DNA of 64,000 nt from Siniperca chuatsi. Its lineage: Eukaryota; Chordata; Actinopteri; Centrarchiformes; Sinipercidae. The stretch lies in NCBI RefSeq assembly GCF_020085105.1, contig NC_058052.1, positions 29,884,233 through 29,948,232 on the forward strand, written 5' to 3'. Made by a program: the position numbers and the translations under genes. Within the stretch, counting starts at the first letter, position 1; each line of letters opens with the position of its first letter. Positions 1-11,700 of the stretch are shown piece by piece. The notes below the pieces were generated by a model. That model was given only the letters and a program-made list of their open reading frames with translations. It was not told the origin of the DNA and did not search any database.

Positions 1-560
1 ATGCTAATGCTAATCAGAATCAGAATCAGAATCAGAAATACTTTACTGCATCCCTAATGCTACTTTGTTCCAGTGCTGCTGTTTATGCCAGTGCACACAC
101 TCTAAAGCGATAATTTAAACTATAAACAGGTCAGAAATAAATTAAGTAACATGCTGGTATAAGTATAAGATAAACTAAGTGCTAATACCAAGTGGGTTTA
201 CTGGTAGATGCTGTGAAGTACAGTATAAATGCAATGTCACTAATTATGTAATAATAATTGCTACTAAGCTAGGTGCATGTACTGCTCGAGCTAATGCTAG
301 GTATATCCGTAACAGTAATGAGAAAAACTAACAAGGGAAAACTAATATTGCACTTGAGTAGTAAACAGAATGCTGCACAATTATTATTAAGATGTAATGC
401 TCAATGTCCAGTTTAGTGACCTAATCAAACAGACTAATCCTTACTCTAGTTAAATGCTTTGATGGCCACAGGCAGGAATGACTTCCTGTGGCTACTGTAA
501 TGCTCTGTGGTGGGATGCTTCCACTGAAGGTGCTCCTGTGTTTAGCCAGCACGTCATGGA
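1..560 (-). repeat. L2/Rex-type LINE 3' end, degraded
   Basis: The stretch starts with repeated ATCAGA and then matches, piece by piece, the non-coding and last coding part of the LINE at 31713-32216. Shared blocks include GATGGCCACAGGCAGGAATG, ACTTCCTGTGG and CAGCACGTCATGGAGCG. The order and strand are the same as in that copy, whose coding strand is minus. Many small insertions and AATGCT expansions have broken it. It lies in the ubr2 intron upstream of the penultimate exon. The family assignment rests on the coding part of the second copy. Confidence 0.6.
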
Positions 561-562
561 GC

Positions 563-641
563 GCTAATGCTAATAATGTAATGCTACTGCTACTGTAATG
601 CTACTGTAATGCTAATGCTACTCTAATGCTAATGCTACTGT
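563..641. repeat. AATGCT/ACT short tandem repeat
   Basis: Irregular tandem repetition of TAATGCTA and CTACTG words just downstream of the LINE relic. Similar AATGCTAATGCT words open the window and recur at about 36050-36068. No coding potential is seen. Confidence 0.6.
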
Positions 642-737
642 GGGTACTTTGGTTTATTTTTCTGTCTACTTTCAATTCTGAACCATGACCAAACAGACCC
701 GCCTCGCAGCTGCAGACTCTTAGTCACATGACCACAT

Positions 738-738
<1 letters not shown>

Positions 739-801
<63 letters not shown>
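739..801 (+). repeat. (GT)31 microsatellite abutting a 3' splice site
   Basis: An uninterrupted GT run of about 31 repeats ends directly at the GCAG acceptor of the ubr2 penultimate exon (exon starts at 805). It replaces the usual pyrimidine tract. In the transcript this is a (UG)n tract. Confidence 0.9.
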
Positions 802-804
<3 letters not shown>

Positions 805-1139
805 GGTTAGAGAGAGTCAGGTGTTGTTAGTAGCAGGTAAAACAAAGGGCTGCTTCTATCCTCCTCCCTACCTGGACGACTACGGAGAGACGGACCAGGG
901 CCTCAAGTAGGTGTTAACACACACACACACACACGCGTATTTATTTGTTGTTTGTTTGTGTGTTTATTTGTTTATATGTGTGTGTGTGTGTCTGCAGGCG
1001 GGGGAACCCCCTCCACCTGTGTGCGGAGCGTTACAGGAAGATCGAGCGTCTGTGGCGTCAGCACAGCGTCGCTGAGGTCATCGGTCACGCTCAGGAGGCC
1101 AATCAGACGCTGGTCGCCATCGACTGGCAGCACCTGTGA
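805..1139 (+). CDS. ubr2: UBR2 E3 ubiquitin ligase, last two coding exons
   Basis: C-terminus of the N-recognin E3 ligase UBR2, which ubiquitinates N-degron substrates in cytosol and nucleus. Exon A is 805-906 (acceptor GCAG, donor GTAGGT at 907). Exon B is 998-1139 (acceptor TCTGCAG, TGA stop at 1137-1139). Joining A to B makes one AAG codon and keeps the frame. The encoded end includes [21 protein letters not shown] and a terminal [13 protein letters not shown]. These are hallmarks of the UBR1/UBR2 C-terminal domain; the QHL ending and the prph2 neighbour favour UBR2 over UBR1. All upstream exons, including the UBR box and RING, lie outside the window. Both acceptors are preceded by GT-rich repeats. 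Assigned from memory of the family, so UBR1 is the main alternative. Confidence 0.87.
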
Positions 1140-1365
1140 TGTTCAGCACCGCCCGTCCTTGTTTAGAAAGACGGCCAGCGATTGGCTCGCGGCCGTTTGC
1201 CCGGCCTCTTTTTAATAACGACTCCTTCCTCTCAACCAATCGGCTTCCTGCGGCCCAGCGCTGAGCTCAGATCAGCTTTCAGGGATTTTTTCAGGATTTT
1301 TAGCTTTTTGCTTTCTGCTTCATGGAGGCTCCTGACCTTTGACCTCTGACCAATCAGAGAGAGGC

Positions 1366-1371
1366 AATAAA
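1366..1371 (+). terminator. Poly(A) signal of ubr2
   Basis: AATAAA lies 227 bases after the ubr2 stop codon, the first canonical hexamer downstream. It implies a short 3' UTR. Confidence 0.6.
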
Positions 1372-1703
1372 ACTCACTCCATCCTCTCTGTTTCTGCTCA
1401 CACAGACAGGAAGTTAGAATCGTTTGTCATTTTTAATTTCAGTTTTCTTCAGATTTGAAATTTAGTTTTGGGAGATTTTCTGACTTTCTGTGAATCTTTA
1501 AAAATCCACATGAAGTTCTGCAGGAACACGACAGGAAGTGAGTCTGAGTGAAGCTCCGCCCACCTGCTGCTGTCATTCAGGTTGATTGACAGGCCGCTTC
1601 AAGCAGTTTTATATTTAATTTAGAATAAATTTAAACCTTTGTTTGCGCTCGGCATGATGGGAAAAGGCGCGTGTTTCAGACGTCAGAGTCGCCGCTCACA
1701 CTT

Positions 1704-1814
1704 CAGGTGTGTTCGACAGGTGAGCCGTTCAGTGACGGCTCAGGTGTGTTCGACAGGTGAGCCGTTCAGTGACGGCTCAGGTGTGTTCGACAGGTGAGCC
1801 GTTCAGTGACGGCT
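1704..1814 (+). repeat. 37-bp minisatellite, 3 perfect copies
   Basis: Three identical 37-bp units start at 1704, 1741 and 1778. Each begins CAGGTGTGTTCGACAGGTGA and ends AGTGACGGCT, so each carries two CAGGTG hexamers. The identity of all copies implies recent expansion. Confidence 0.92.
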
Positions 1815-1834
1815 GTGCGACGGCTCCTTCAGGT

Positions 1835-4010
1835 TCCTGACAGTTTGTGATCATCATGAAACAAAAGATGAACAACTGTGAAGGAGAGAAGTCAACTACG
1901 ACTCCCAGGGTGCATTTCACTAACAAATAGCCAATCACAGAGCTTCACATTAACAGCGAGCTGAGGCTCATGGGTATTGTAGTATTTAGAGACAGAACAT
2001 AAACCTGTTGACGGTGACATCATCCAGGTGAGTTTCTGCTTTGAGTTGCATTAAAGAAACATTAAAAACACAGAACGAGGAAGCAGCAGCTCGTCACTCG
2101 AGGTTATTTGACAGCACAATGTTGTGTTTTATTAATTATATATAATTAATTAAACACAAATGATTAAACTGAGGCGACAACGTGCAGTAAGAACAGAAAC
2201 AGACTTATCGTGAAATCTTCTTCCTGTAGCAGCCGAATTAAGTCTGATCAGTTGATTTTGTAGCGTTTCCATGACAACAGATTCCCAGAGTTCAGTGCGT
2301 CTGTGAAACATTTGAAGCATCATGAATGATCAATGAAAACTTCTTTGTGTCTTATTGGCGCTGGAGCTCGGAGTATTGATCAGCTGACAACGTATCAAAG
2401 CACATATCAGAAGTACGTATTGATTAGGAAAGAGGCTGATATCGGATTTTAGTTTAGTTTTAACATTTTATTTAAAGAGACTTTGTGGGTCATGTGAGCT
2501 GTGATGTCACTTCCTGTTAAAACGAGTTGGTTGTTTTTTATGGCTTTGAGTTCTGAGACGAACAGAAACAGAAATCTTCCGTTATTTATTTATTTATTTA
2601 TTTATTAGTTTGTTATAAAAATCTGACTTTCTTTAAACAAGTGAAAAACTTTGTTTTCTTGGTTTATTTTTTGTTTTCACACGTTTAAATAAAAAGAGAT
2701 TTTCAGGTGAACAAACGTGTTCACAGCATGTCGCCTCCTCACGCTGACTTGTTAATATGTGAATTCTTGTATAAATGAGGAAATGTATAATATTGTATAA
2801 GAATAACAAAACCAATAAACATTTTAAAAGGACTTTATTTTTCAGTTGCATCTGTTCTCAGAGTTTAAGCAGTTTGTCCTGATGGTGGCGCTGGAGGACA
2901 GTTCGTTCTCAGGGGTTCGTCCTCTGAGGAGCAGGAAGCCGGTCTGACAGACGGGACTGATGATGAGGATGATGATGATGATGATGATGATATAATGACC
3001 TGAGTGACGACACATGGTGCTAACCGAAACAATGAAACTAAAGTGTCGTTGAAGTTCTTCAGTCTAGAAAACTCTGATAAAATAAATAAAAGCCGACATG
3101 AACGTAGCTTCTGTCCGACCTGCAGCAGAGTTTCTGTTATAAAAACATCATTTAACACAGGAAGCTGTAACCGTGGAAACATCAGAGAGGTGGCGGCAGA
3201 CCGCTCGGGGTTTAAAGGCCGCTCAGACTGTAAACATGAGGAAACAGGCCTTTATTACAGTTATATTAACAGTGATGCGCCTCCACAGTGATGGAGGCTG
3301 GACCCAGTCTGAAACTGGAGGGGGGGTCTCCCAGAACCACTGGCAGAACTGAACCTCGACCGTTCTCCCAGCGAGTCTCACGCAGGAACGTTTTTCTCTG
3401 TTCGTACGAGTCGGATTCGTCAAACTCTCTGAACTGAACAACGTTGTTGTAAATCTCTCGTTTCAGCCTGATGTCACCTGTTCGATACCCCTAAAATCAT
3501 CAAGCTGCCTGTTTGTTTCATTCAGGTGTTCACCTGGACAGAGACCTGCAGAAAGGTCCTGAGGCAGCTGTCAGACAGATAATATGACAAGAAAATCAAA
3601 TTAAAGAAAGTAAATTAAAAAAGAAAGTTTGTCTCAGTAAATTGGCAGCCATGATGATGTTTAAATTTATTTTAGTTGATTTCTGTTCAAACGCCAGACA
3701 GTTGTAAAGTGGGCGGAGTTATTTCAGGTTCCTGCAGTAAAATGTTAGTCTGGATCAACACGAAACTGTTAAATCAGAACAAAAGATGAACAGCTGTGTT
3801 GGAAAACATCTGGCTCTTTGATTTAAAAAAGTCAAAGCTACAAGAAGCCTGCGGACATAAAAACTACGACTCCCAGCTGTGACATGCGCCGCTAACATCT
3901 TTGGTTGAATTCTCTACTTCTCTGATTCACACGTCCGACTAGCTTCTTCTCCATGGCAACAGCAGCTGAGGCTCATGGGTATTGTAGTATTTAGAGCCGT
4001 CCGCCAAACT
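1835..4010. repeat. Pair of diverged foldback repeats (ACTACGACTCCCAG type)
   Basis: Two diverged copies of one element lie at about 1835-2065 and 3735-4145. Both contain ACAAAAGATGAACA, then ACTACGACTCCCAG, then GAGGCTCATGGGTATTGTAG. The inner words are inverted relative to each other (ACTACgACTCCCA against TGGGTaTTGTAGT), giving MITE-like subterminal inverted repeats. No transposase is present. The span given covers both copies and the ordinary sequence between them, which also holds (TTTA)n at 2585-2606 and a GAT run at about 2960-2991. I see no gene between ubr2 and prph2. Confidence 0.5.
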
Positions 4011-4347
4011 GGCAGCTAAAACCTGTTTGGTCAGAAACAAAGTGTAAATAATTTAAACTGGTGTTCAGAACATGAACCCGTGTGATGGTTTCGTCATCAG
4101 GAGAGTTTGTGTGTTCAGACACGTCGAGATCCATTAAAGAAAAACTTTACAGAGCAGAGAAAACACAACTCTTCGTGGTGCGACGCCATCAATCAAGAGT
4201 CAGACAAGTGTCTTCCTGCTGTGAGCGACTCAGACTGTCTGCGTTCATTCACCTCAATCCAAGTGCAAATTCTGTTCAATCACTCGTACGAAGAAACCTG
4301 TTTGTACGAGTGACTCTAACATGAGGTCTGAGGTTTTCGTGCACCTG

Positions 4348-4434
4348 ACTCCAGATCACATCGGAGGACTCCGGAGACTCCAGATCACATCGGAGGACTC
4401 CGGAGACTCCAGATCACATCGGAGGACTCCGGAG
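4348..4434 (+). repeat. 29-bp minisatellite, 3 copies
   Basis: Three copies of a 29-bp unit beginning ACTCCAGATCACATCGGAGG start at 4348, 4377 and 4406. It lies about 780 bases upstream of the prph2 start codon. Confidence 0.9.
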
Positions 4435-4805
4435 ACTCCACGGTCCTCTGATCTGAGACTGGACGTGTCTGAATCTCTCCTGACGTGTAGTTTTTAAGGA
4501 TTGCTGACATGACAAATGTAATGTCGACTGTAACGCTATGTGATTGGGTAGTCTGTTGCCATGGTAATAGCCTTCACTTCCTCCACAGCGCTGCTTCTGT
4601 CAGCCCCGTTACAGGAAGTTTCTAGTTTCTTCTTTGCTGAGTGGACGGATCATCACTTCATCAGTTCTGCTTCCTGTCGCTGAGGCACACCTGCAGGGAG
4701 GTGACACAGGTGAGCTTCTGTCAGCAGAACTGAACTCTGTGAGCTGTGACAGGCCGAGAGGAGGAAGCTGCTGCTTAAGATCAAACCAATTAGCAGTAAG
4801 TCGGA

Positions 4806-5105
4806 GGATTAGAGGCAGCAGCTGATCTGCTGTTAATGGGATCAGAGCTGATCGGAGGTTTAGGATGACGAGTCGCAGCTCGCTCACATTCACACCTCGA
4901 CGCTTTCTGCAGGAAAATATCAGTGTGGCGGAGCCGAGCGCTGAGCCGATCTGACGGGTTTTATGTGAATATTTGATTGTGATTTGATGGCAGACCCCTC
5001 TGCCCCCCCAGCAGTATGGACTGTCCTGATCTGCAGCTTGGCATTATGGGTCTGAAACCAGGAGTTCTGGTTTTGAGTTCAGCTGCTTCTTTCTGGAACG
5101 GATTA
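4806..5105 (+). promoter_or_regulatory. Candidate prph2 upstream region with two GGATTA motifs
   Basis: GGATTA occurs at 4806-4811 and 5100-5105, within 410 bases of the prph2 ATG. GGATTA (TAATCC on the other strand) is the core bound by CRX/OTX homeodomain factors that drive photoreceptor genes. Six-base motifs are common by chance, so this is only suggestive. No clear TATA box was identified. Confidence 0.25.
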
Positions 5106-5210
5106 AAACTCTGAAACTCTGACGGATTCTCGAACTGTTTTCTTCTTGATACCTGACGTTTAGTGATTGTTGATTTCAGTGGAGTGTTTAGGTCTCACTA
5201 AGAGCTTAAA

Positions 5211-5791
5211 ATGCCGTTCATGCCGGTGAAGTTCAACCTGCAGAAGCGGGTGAAGCTGGCTCAGGGTCTGTGGATGATCTACTGGCTCTCGGTCATCGTG
5301 GGGATCCTCATCTTCAGCCTCGGCATCTTCTTCAAGATCGAGCTGCGGAAGAGAAGCGAGATGATGGACAACAACGAGAGCCATTTAGTGCCCAACCTGC
5401 TGATCCTGGTGGGCTTGTTGGCCTGCGGGGTCAACGCCTTCGGAGGAAAGGTGTGCCACGACTCTCTGGACCCGGTCAAGTTTGCCAAGTGGAAGCCGAT
5501 GCTAAAGTCATACCTGCTGCTGTGCTGCGGCTTCAACGCGCTCCTGCTGCTGACGGCGCTGCTCTGCTTCCTCATGCAGTTCGCCGTGTACCTGACGCTG
5601 GCCGAGGGCCTGAAGAACAGCATCAAGTTCTACAAGGACACGGACACGCCGGGGCGCTGCTTCATGAAGAGGACTCTGGACATGACGCAGATCGAGTTCC
5701 GCTGCTGCGGCAACAACAACTTCAGGGACTGGTTCGAGGTGCAGTGGATCAGCAACCGCTACCTGGACATGAGCAACGACCAGGTCAAAGA
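5211..5791 (+). CDS. prph2: prph2 coding exon 1
   Basis: Encodes TM1 to TM3 and about half of the large loop, including the paired cysteines of the CCG motif and the FRDWFE segment. Ends after GTCAAAGA with donor GTGAGT at 5792. The split codon GA|T gives Asp when joined to exon 2. Confidence 0.92.
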
Positions 5792-8700
5792 GTGAGTACA
5801 CAGACCGAATACTGCACCCTTCAATCAGTTAGACCATTTATCACTTAGTTCATTGGCAGAAAATTAATCAAACCAACGATTTTGATAATTGATAAATCGT
5901 CAGTTGTTTATCAAACCCAAACTGAATCCATCCTCTGCTGTCACTTCCTGCAGAGCCTCAGAGGTTGTTTCTCTGTTTTCTCTGAGAATATCCTTCTGTA
6001 GGTCTCACTGACCTTCACACAGCTTTACAATGATATGAACAGAGAAACACAGTTTGTTCAGTAGCTCTGGACTCATTAAACTGACCTCTGATCAGGATGT
6101 TGAACAATCCCATACTTTTTATTTCTAGCTTTCCCAGAAAGTTCACTTTGATCTTCAGTCTCGTTTCTCTGAATTCAGGCTCATTTTTGTCTCTTGAGGT
6201 CATCGAGAGCACAAACTCGGATCATCTCTAAGCTTCCTAACGAGAAAAGCCTGATTCAAATCTCCAACATTTCCTGAAGAGTTCATCATCATCGCAGTCG
6301 GGTGTGTTTTTCAGCTGACTCACACTTTAACTAAAGTTTCAGAGCTCAGCGGGTCGACGGAGAGAGTTTTGTTACAAAGGGTCAGTGGAGGATAAATGAG
6401 GGAATTAAGGAGGTAAAAGTTACCGTGCAGGAGGTTGATGTACCAGCTTCTCCTTCTTAAGTCTATAATCTGTCAGGATCTGATTTCCACCTCGCTGCAG
6501 CTCACACGCATGCTAACATGACAAGGTTAAACCAAACCAGGCGACTGAGGGAGAACAGTTTGCTGACACTGATCACATTTCTGACAGAAGATGTGATCAT
6601 TACAAACATACGAGGGGACAGCAGAACACATCAGAGGTGATCAATAATTATCACCAGCTGACTGTCAGAAACACGTCTGATGCTGTTGTAGATCCATGTT
6701 TGCGTGTTTCCATGTTAATGCACTTAAGAGATATTACTTTCTCTCCAATTTTAACCTCCTGTCAGCCACAGGCCACGCCCACTGCCTGTTGCTGTCAATC
6801 ACTCTCAGGCCCCGCCTCTCAAAGGAGACACCAGTGACATCGCAAAGTCGTCCCATAACCAAACGTCCTTTTGTTCACACAGATTCGCACAGATCTTCAG
6901 ATTAATTCAGTTTTTATATTCAAAAATCTAAAGATGCTGTTCTCTTATTAAGATTTCTCAACGTTCTCTAGATTTTAATGACTCCAATGTCTTTCCTGTA
7001 GCGCCACCCTCAGGACAAACATGTTTAACTCCACTACTGTTCAGACTCTAAGAACAGATAAATCATCAGGATGTTGTTTGTAGGGGGCGCTAGGAAACTG
7101 TTAAGCCCCAGTTAGACCAGGAAGTGGCACAGAAATGTTCTTCCATGGGAAATATTTGGTCCTTGAGTCTTGGTGATGTCGTGACTACTAACAGGTTATA
7201 GTTGGTGAGCTGCTGGAGTTACCGCTAACACCAGCCAGACAATAGCTCTCCACACTAGCAGGCTCGTTAGCTCAGACGCTAACAGGACAACAAGTGTCCA
7301 CAGTGTATTAACAGCTGTATCAGCATGAAGTCCTCCTGTCTCCTGACTGTGTGTGAACCAGGTCTCTGTGGTGGAGCAGGATCTGCTCTGACAGAGGAGC
7401 TTCTGTAAAACTGGATGCTGACACGCAGCTAAGCTACGATAGCTTCCTCCATTTTGGACTCTCCGTCCACTCAGAGCTCATGGCTTGTTATTGGTCAACA
7501 GGGAGAATTCTCTGGTCAAAGTTCACCCATCAGTGGATTGTAGAGAATTGTATAGATTCTACTGAAACGAATTGATTTCACTGTTAAAGACACTATTTAA
7601 AAAGCTGCTGTGACTGAGAATAAAAATAAAACAAAGGGAACTTTAAGTCTGATTATCAGCTGGTCTTCCTCTTCCTTTCTCCTCGTATTAAAGGGCGTGC
7701 CTCAGGGTTTTATGCTAGGACTGCTACTATTTTCCATACGTATGTAAATAATATGACAATTTATCAAAGCATTGTATCATTTTATGCTTATTGTTCTCCT
7801 TCGTTAGCAGAACAAACCTTTGACCTCCTGAAGTCTGACTGGTGTTGTTCAGTCCTGTTTAACCAAAGCTTTGCTGTTGGTCAAGAGCACAAGTCTATGT
7901 GCAAGATTTGTGTAGATTTACTTCACCACGCTGATGTAACAGAGCCTTTAGTCTGGTTTTCCAATTCAGAACCAAACAAATATTTAAAGACTTTCAACAA
8001 ATATAATTTTTGTCCTGATGTGGTGCTAAAGGAAAGGTCAAGGGGTCACCAAAATTATTGAAAGTTCATGGAAACCTTCAAACAGGGCCTCTGATTGAAG
8101 TGACTGTTCACATTTCTTGTTGGAAAGGCAATCAGACGAAAAGAGATGCTTTGTCTCTTTGTGGTCGTTTGATTGACCAACAAAAAATATAAACAGTCAC
8201 TTCAATCAGGGGCCAGGGGCCCCGGTAGGCCCGCTCAGTGATCCATCCGTGGTTATGAGCCCCAGCCAGGCAGTGTGTCTGACCCTTGACCTCCAGGTAG
8301 AGTCCAGTAAACATTAACTCTTTTGTCCTGCAGTCGAGTCCTCAGTAACGTGGAGGGGAAGTACCTGATGGACAGCGTCCCGTTCAGCTGCTGTAACCCC
8401 GGGTCCCCTCGGCCCTGCATCCAGCATCACCTGACCAATAACTCTGCCCACTACGACTACGACCACCGCATCGAGGAGCTCAACATCTGGACCCGGGGCT
8501 GCCGCGAGGCCCTCTTCTCCTACTTCAGTGGCATGATGAACAGCATCGGCGCACTCATCATCGCCACCATCATCCTGGAGGTAAGGGTCCGCCCACAATC
8601 TACTTCAGCCAATCAGTATCCAACCTTGGCCACACTGTCTCTTAAAGGAACAGTACAACATTTTTAATTAAATCCTCTTCTTCTCTCCCTCTTTGAGAGT

Positions 8701-11700
8701 CAGATGTTCAAGTTGATACCACTCTCATGTCTGAATGCTAAATATGAAGCTACAGCCAGCAGCCGGTTAGCTTAGCATAAAGACAGGAAACAGTGGGAAA
8801 CAGCTAGTCTGACTCTGTCCAAAGGTCACAAAATCCACCTACCAGCAGCTCTAAAGCTCCCTGATTAACACGTTATATTTGGTTTGAATCATGTGAACAC
8901 AAACTGAAGTGTAAAAAAAAATTGAATTCGTAGTTTTATGGAAAGTTGTGAGCCGGATTATTTTTTTTATATTAGTTTCCGCTGGTTGCCTGGCAACTGT
9001 TCAGAGCCAAGGAATAGTCAGAGATGTAACGTGTTAATCAGTGATCTTTAGAGGTGCTGGTAGGTGGATATTAGAGCCAGGCTAGCTGTTTCCCTCTGTT
9101 TCCAGTCTTTATGCTAAGCTACGCTAACCAGCTTACTGTACAGAGTGGTATCAGTCTAAGTCTCAGGAACAAAGAGAAGAGGATTGCAGTAAATGTTGAA
9201 CTGTTCCTTTAAATTCAACAACAAACAGTTGGTTGAAGGTTGCGGAGATTTGAATCGGTGGAGTTTGTTGGGTCTCGTTCCAGGTTTTGACACAAATGTT
9301 TTGACTCAAAAATAAGGGTTTGATTTGTCGTATTGTCTCATAAAAGGGATATAAAGTTAATGTACAAAGGGGACTAACCCTGTCAGTTAATAATGAGCCA
9401 ACCAGAACTCTTCCTGGCTGTCGGGGGCTAACCTTCTTCTCTGAAGGAGATTTGTGTTAAACCGAAAAACAGAATTCACAAATTTCTCTGTTCTCCTGCC
9501 ACTTAAAACTTGTTGAGGACTTAAACTTCTGTTACCTCTGCACTCACACCTCCTGATCATGTGTGGACGGCTGAAAGCATTTGATTGGACAGGAGGGCCA
9601 GGGGGCGGGGCTGTTGGAAGGTACAGTGCTTTAAGGAAAGAACAGCAGGGAGTTTTTGTTAAAAAGCTGTTTATTATGACAGCTAACAAGGTGAAACCTC
9701 AGAGCTAAATCTGCCTCTCACCTGCCGCTGTTTTTAATCTCTGAGGACTTTCTCCTGGAGGTGAACGCAGGATAAGTTCTGTTCTTAATCTTCTGATTTA
9801 AAACAAGATAATCGCAGCACACCTGCAGTAAATTAACGAAGCGACCTTGAATGCACCTGGTTAACTGATTAGCGAGCGATTAGCGTTAGCGCTGAAGTAG
9901 CTGCTGCCTCATGACAAACACATTAAACTACACTGATAAACTACACTGAATCATTTCCAGAGGTTTTTAATCAATCTGTGTTCAGAACTGTAACACCGTG
10001 TTATATTTTAATGTTCTTGTTTAAAAGTTTAGGATCTGACCTGGAGTCTGTGGTTTGTATGAGATATATTTTACAGAAACATGAGAAGAAGCAGAGTTTC
10101 TGGTATTTGACTCCTGCTGTGACTCAGGACTCGGCGGTGGATCGGGTGCTGAGGTGGCGTGTTAAGCTGCCGAGCGGTGGTCAGGCTCACCGAGGATCAG
10201 GAACTATTCTGGGGGGGTAAGCTGCCCGCAGCAGCAACAGGGTGCATTCTGGGAAGATCAGGATGAGGGACAGTTCCTGAGAGTGAAAAGCGATTCGTTA
10301 TGTGGGTCAAAACAACAAGTCTGACCTGAAGAGTCACGACAGGCGGCGGATTTAAAAACAACATCCTGAACTCAATCACTCTGTTTGTAGGAACTTTGCT
10401 GCTGCTGGTCTCAGATCTGTTTTATTCTCTTCACTGACGCTCGACCAATCAGCAGCCTCCTCCACATAAAAAACAGGTCGTAACGAATCAAATCAACCAA
10501 CTTCTCTGCGAATACATTCAGATCTGCGGGACTTTGATTCCCCAGATGTCGTCTTCTCAGGCAGAGCTTCCTCTCAGACTTCAACAAACCTGGAAAACAA
10601 AACTCAACCAGGTCTTATGTGATCAACGTTTTATTGAACATTACAAAACAAACATAACGCTGAGAGGAATAAACAGCAATAAAAATACAATAGAATGATT
10701 TAGTTCATGTGGAGTATTATACAAATAAAATACTTACTGCGTACTCGTCCTGAGTGTGAGGGGAGAGGACGCGGTTAGAGAATAAGTTATAATAACTTAT
10801 TTAGTCATTAGCACTAAAAATATTTATATACTTACAAAAATGTACTTATTACTTTACGTATAAGAATTTAATTTGGAGTGCGTGTTAGGAAAAATCAGAC
10901 GTGTTTACCGCAGATATTAAACTCTGTGTGTCTCTGTGTGTCTCTGTCTGTCTGTGTCTCTGTCTGTCTGTCTCTGTGTGTCTCTGTCTGTCTGTGTCTC
11001 TGTCTGTCTGTCTCTGTGTGTCTCTGTCTGTCTGTGTCTCTGTCTGTCTCTGTCTGTCTGTCTGTCTCTGTGTGTCTCTGTCTGTCTGTCTCTGTCTGTC
11101 TGTGTCTCTGTCTGTCTGTCTCTGTGTGTCTCTGTCTGTCTGTCTCTGTCTGTCTCTGTCTGTCTGTCTCTGTCTGTCTGTGTCTCTGTCTGTCTGTGTC
11201 TCTGTGTGTGTGTGTGTGTCTCTGTCTGTCTGTGTCTCTGTCTGTCTGTGTCTCTGTCTGTCTGTCTCTGTCTGTCTGTCTCTGTGTGTCTCTGTCTGTC
11301 TGTCTGTGTCTCTGTCTGTCTGTGTCTCTGTGTGTGTGTGTGTGTCTCTGTCTGTCTGTGTCTCTGTCTGTCTGTGTCTCTGTGTGTGTGTGTGTGTCTC
11401 TGTCTGTCTGTGTCTCTGTCTGTCTGTCTCTGTCTGTCTGTCTGTGTCTCTGTCTGTCTGTGTCTCTGTCTGTCTGTCTCTGTGTGTCTCTGTCTGTCTG
11501 TCTCTGTCTGTCTCTGTCTGTCTGTCTCTGTCTGTCTGTGTCTCTGTCTGTCTGTGTCTCTGTGTGTGTGTGTGTGTCTCTGTCTGTCTGTGTCTCTGTC
11601 TGTCTGTGTCTCTGTCTGTCTGTCTCTGTCTGTCTGTCTCTGTGTGTCTCTGTCTGTCTGTCTGTGTCTCTGTCTGTCTGTGTCTCTGTGTGTGTGTGTG

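Noticed and set aside
5270-5848. Second + ORF and overlapping minus ORFs in prph2 exon 1
   Set aside because: Shadow frames of a GC-rich conserved exon; they lack known domains and cross the splice donor.
6990-7140. Shared word GTAGCGCCACC-TCAGGA at 6990, 28440 and 59104 as a regulatory element
   Set aside because: The matches are short, extend weakly and look like remnants of one interspersed repeat; no consistent position relative to genes.
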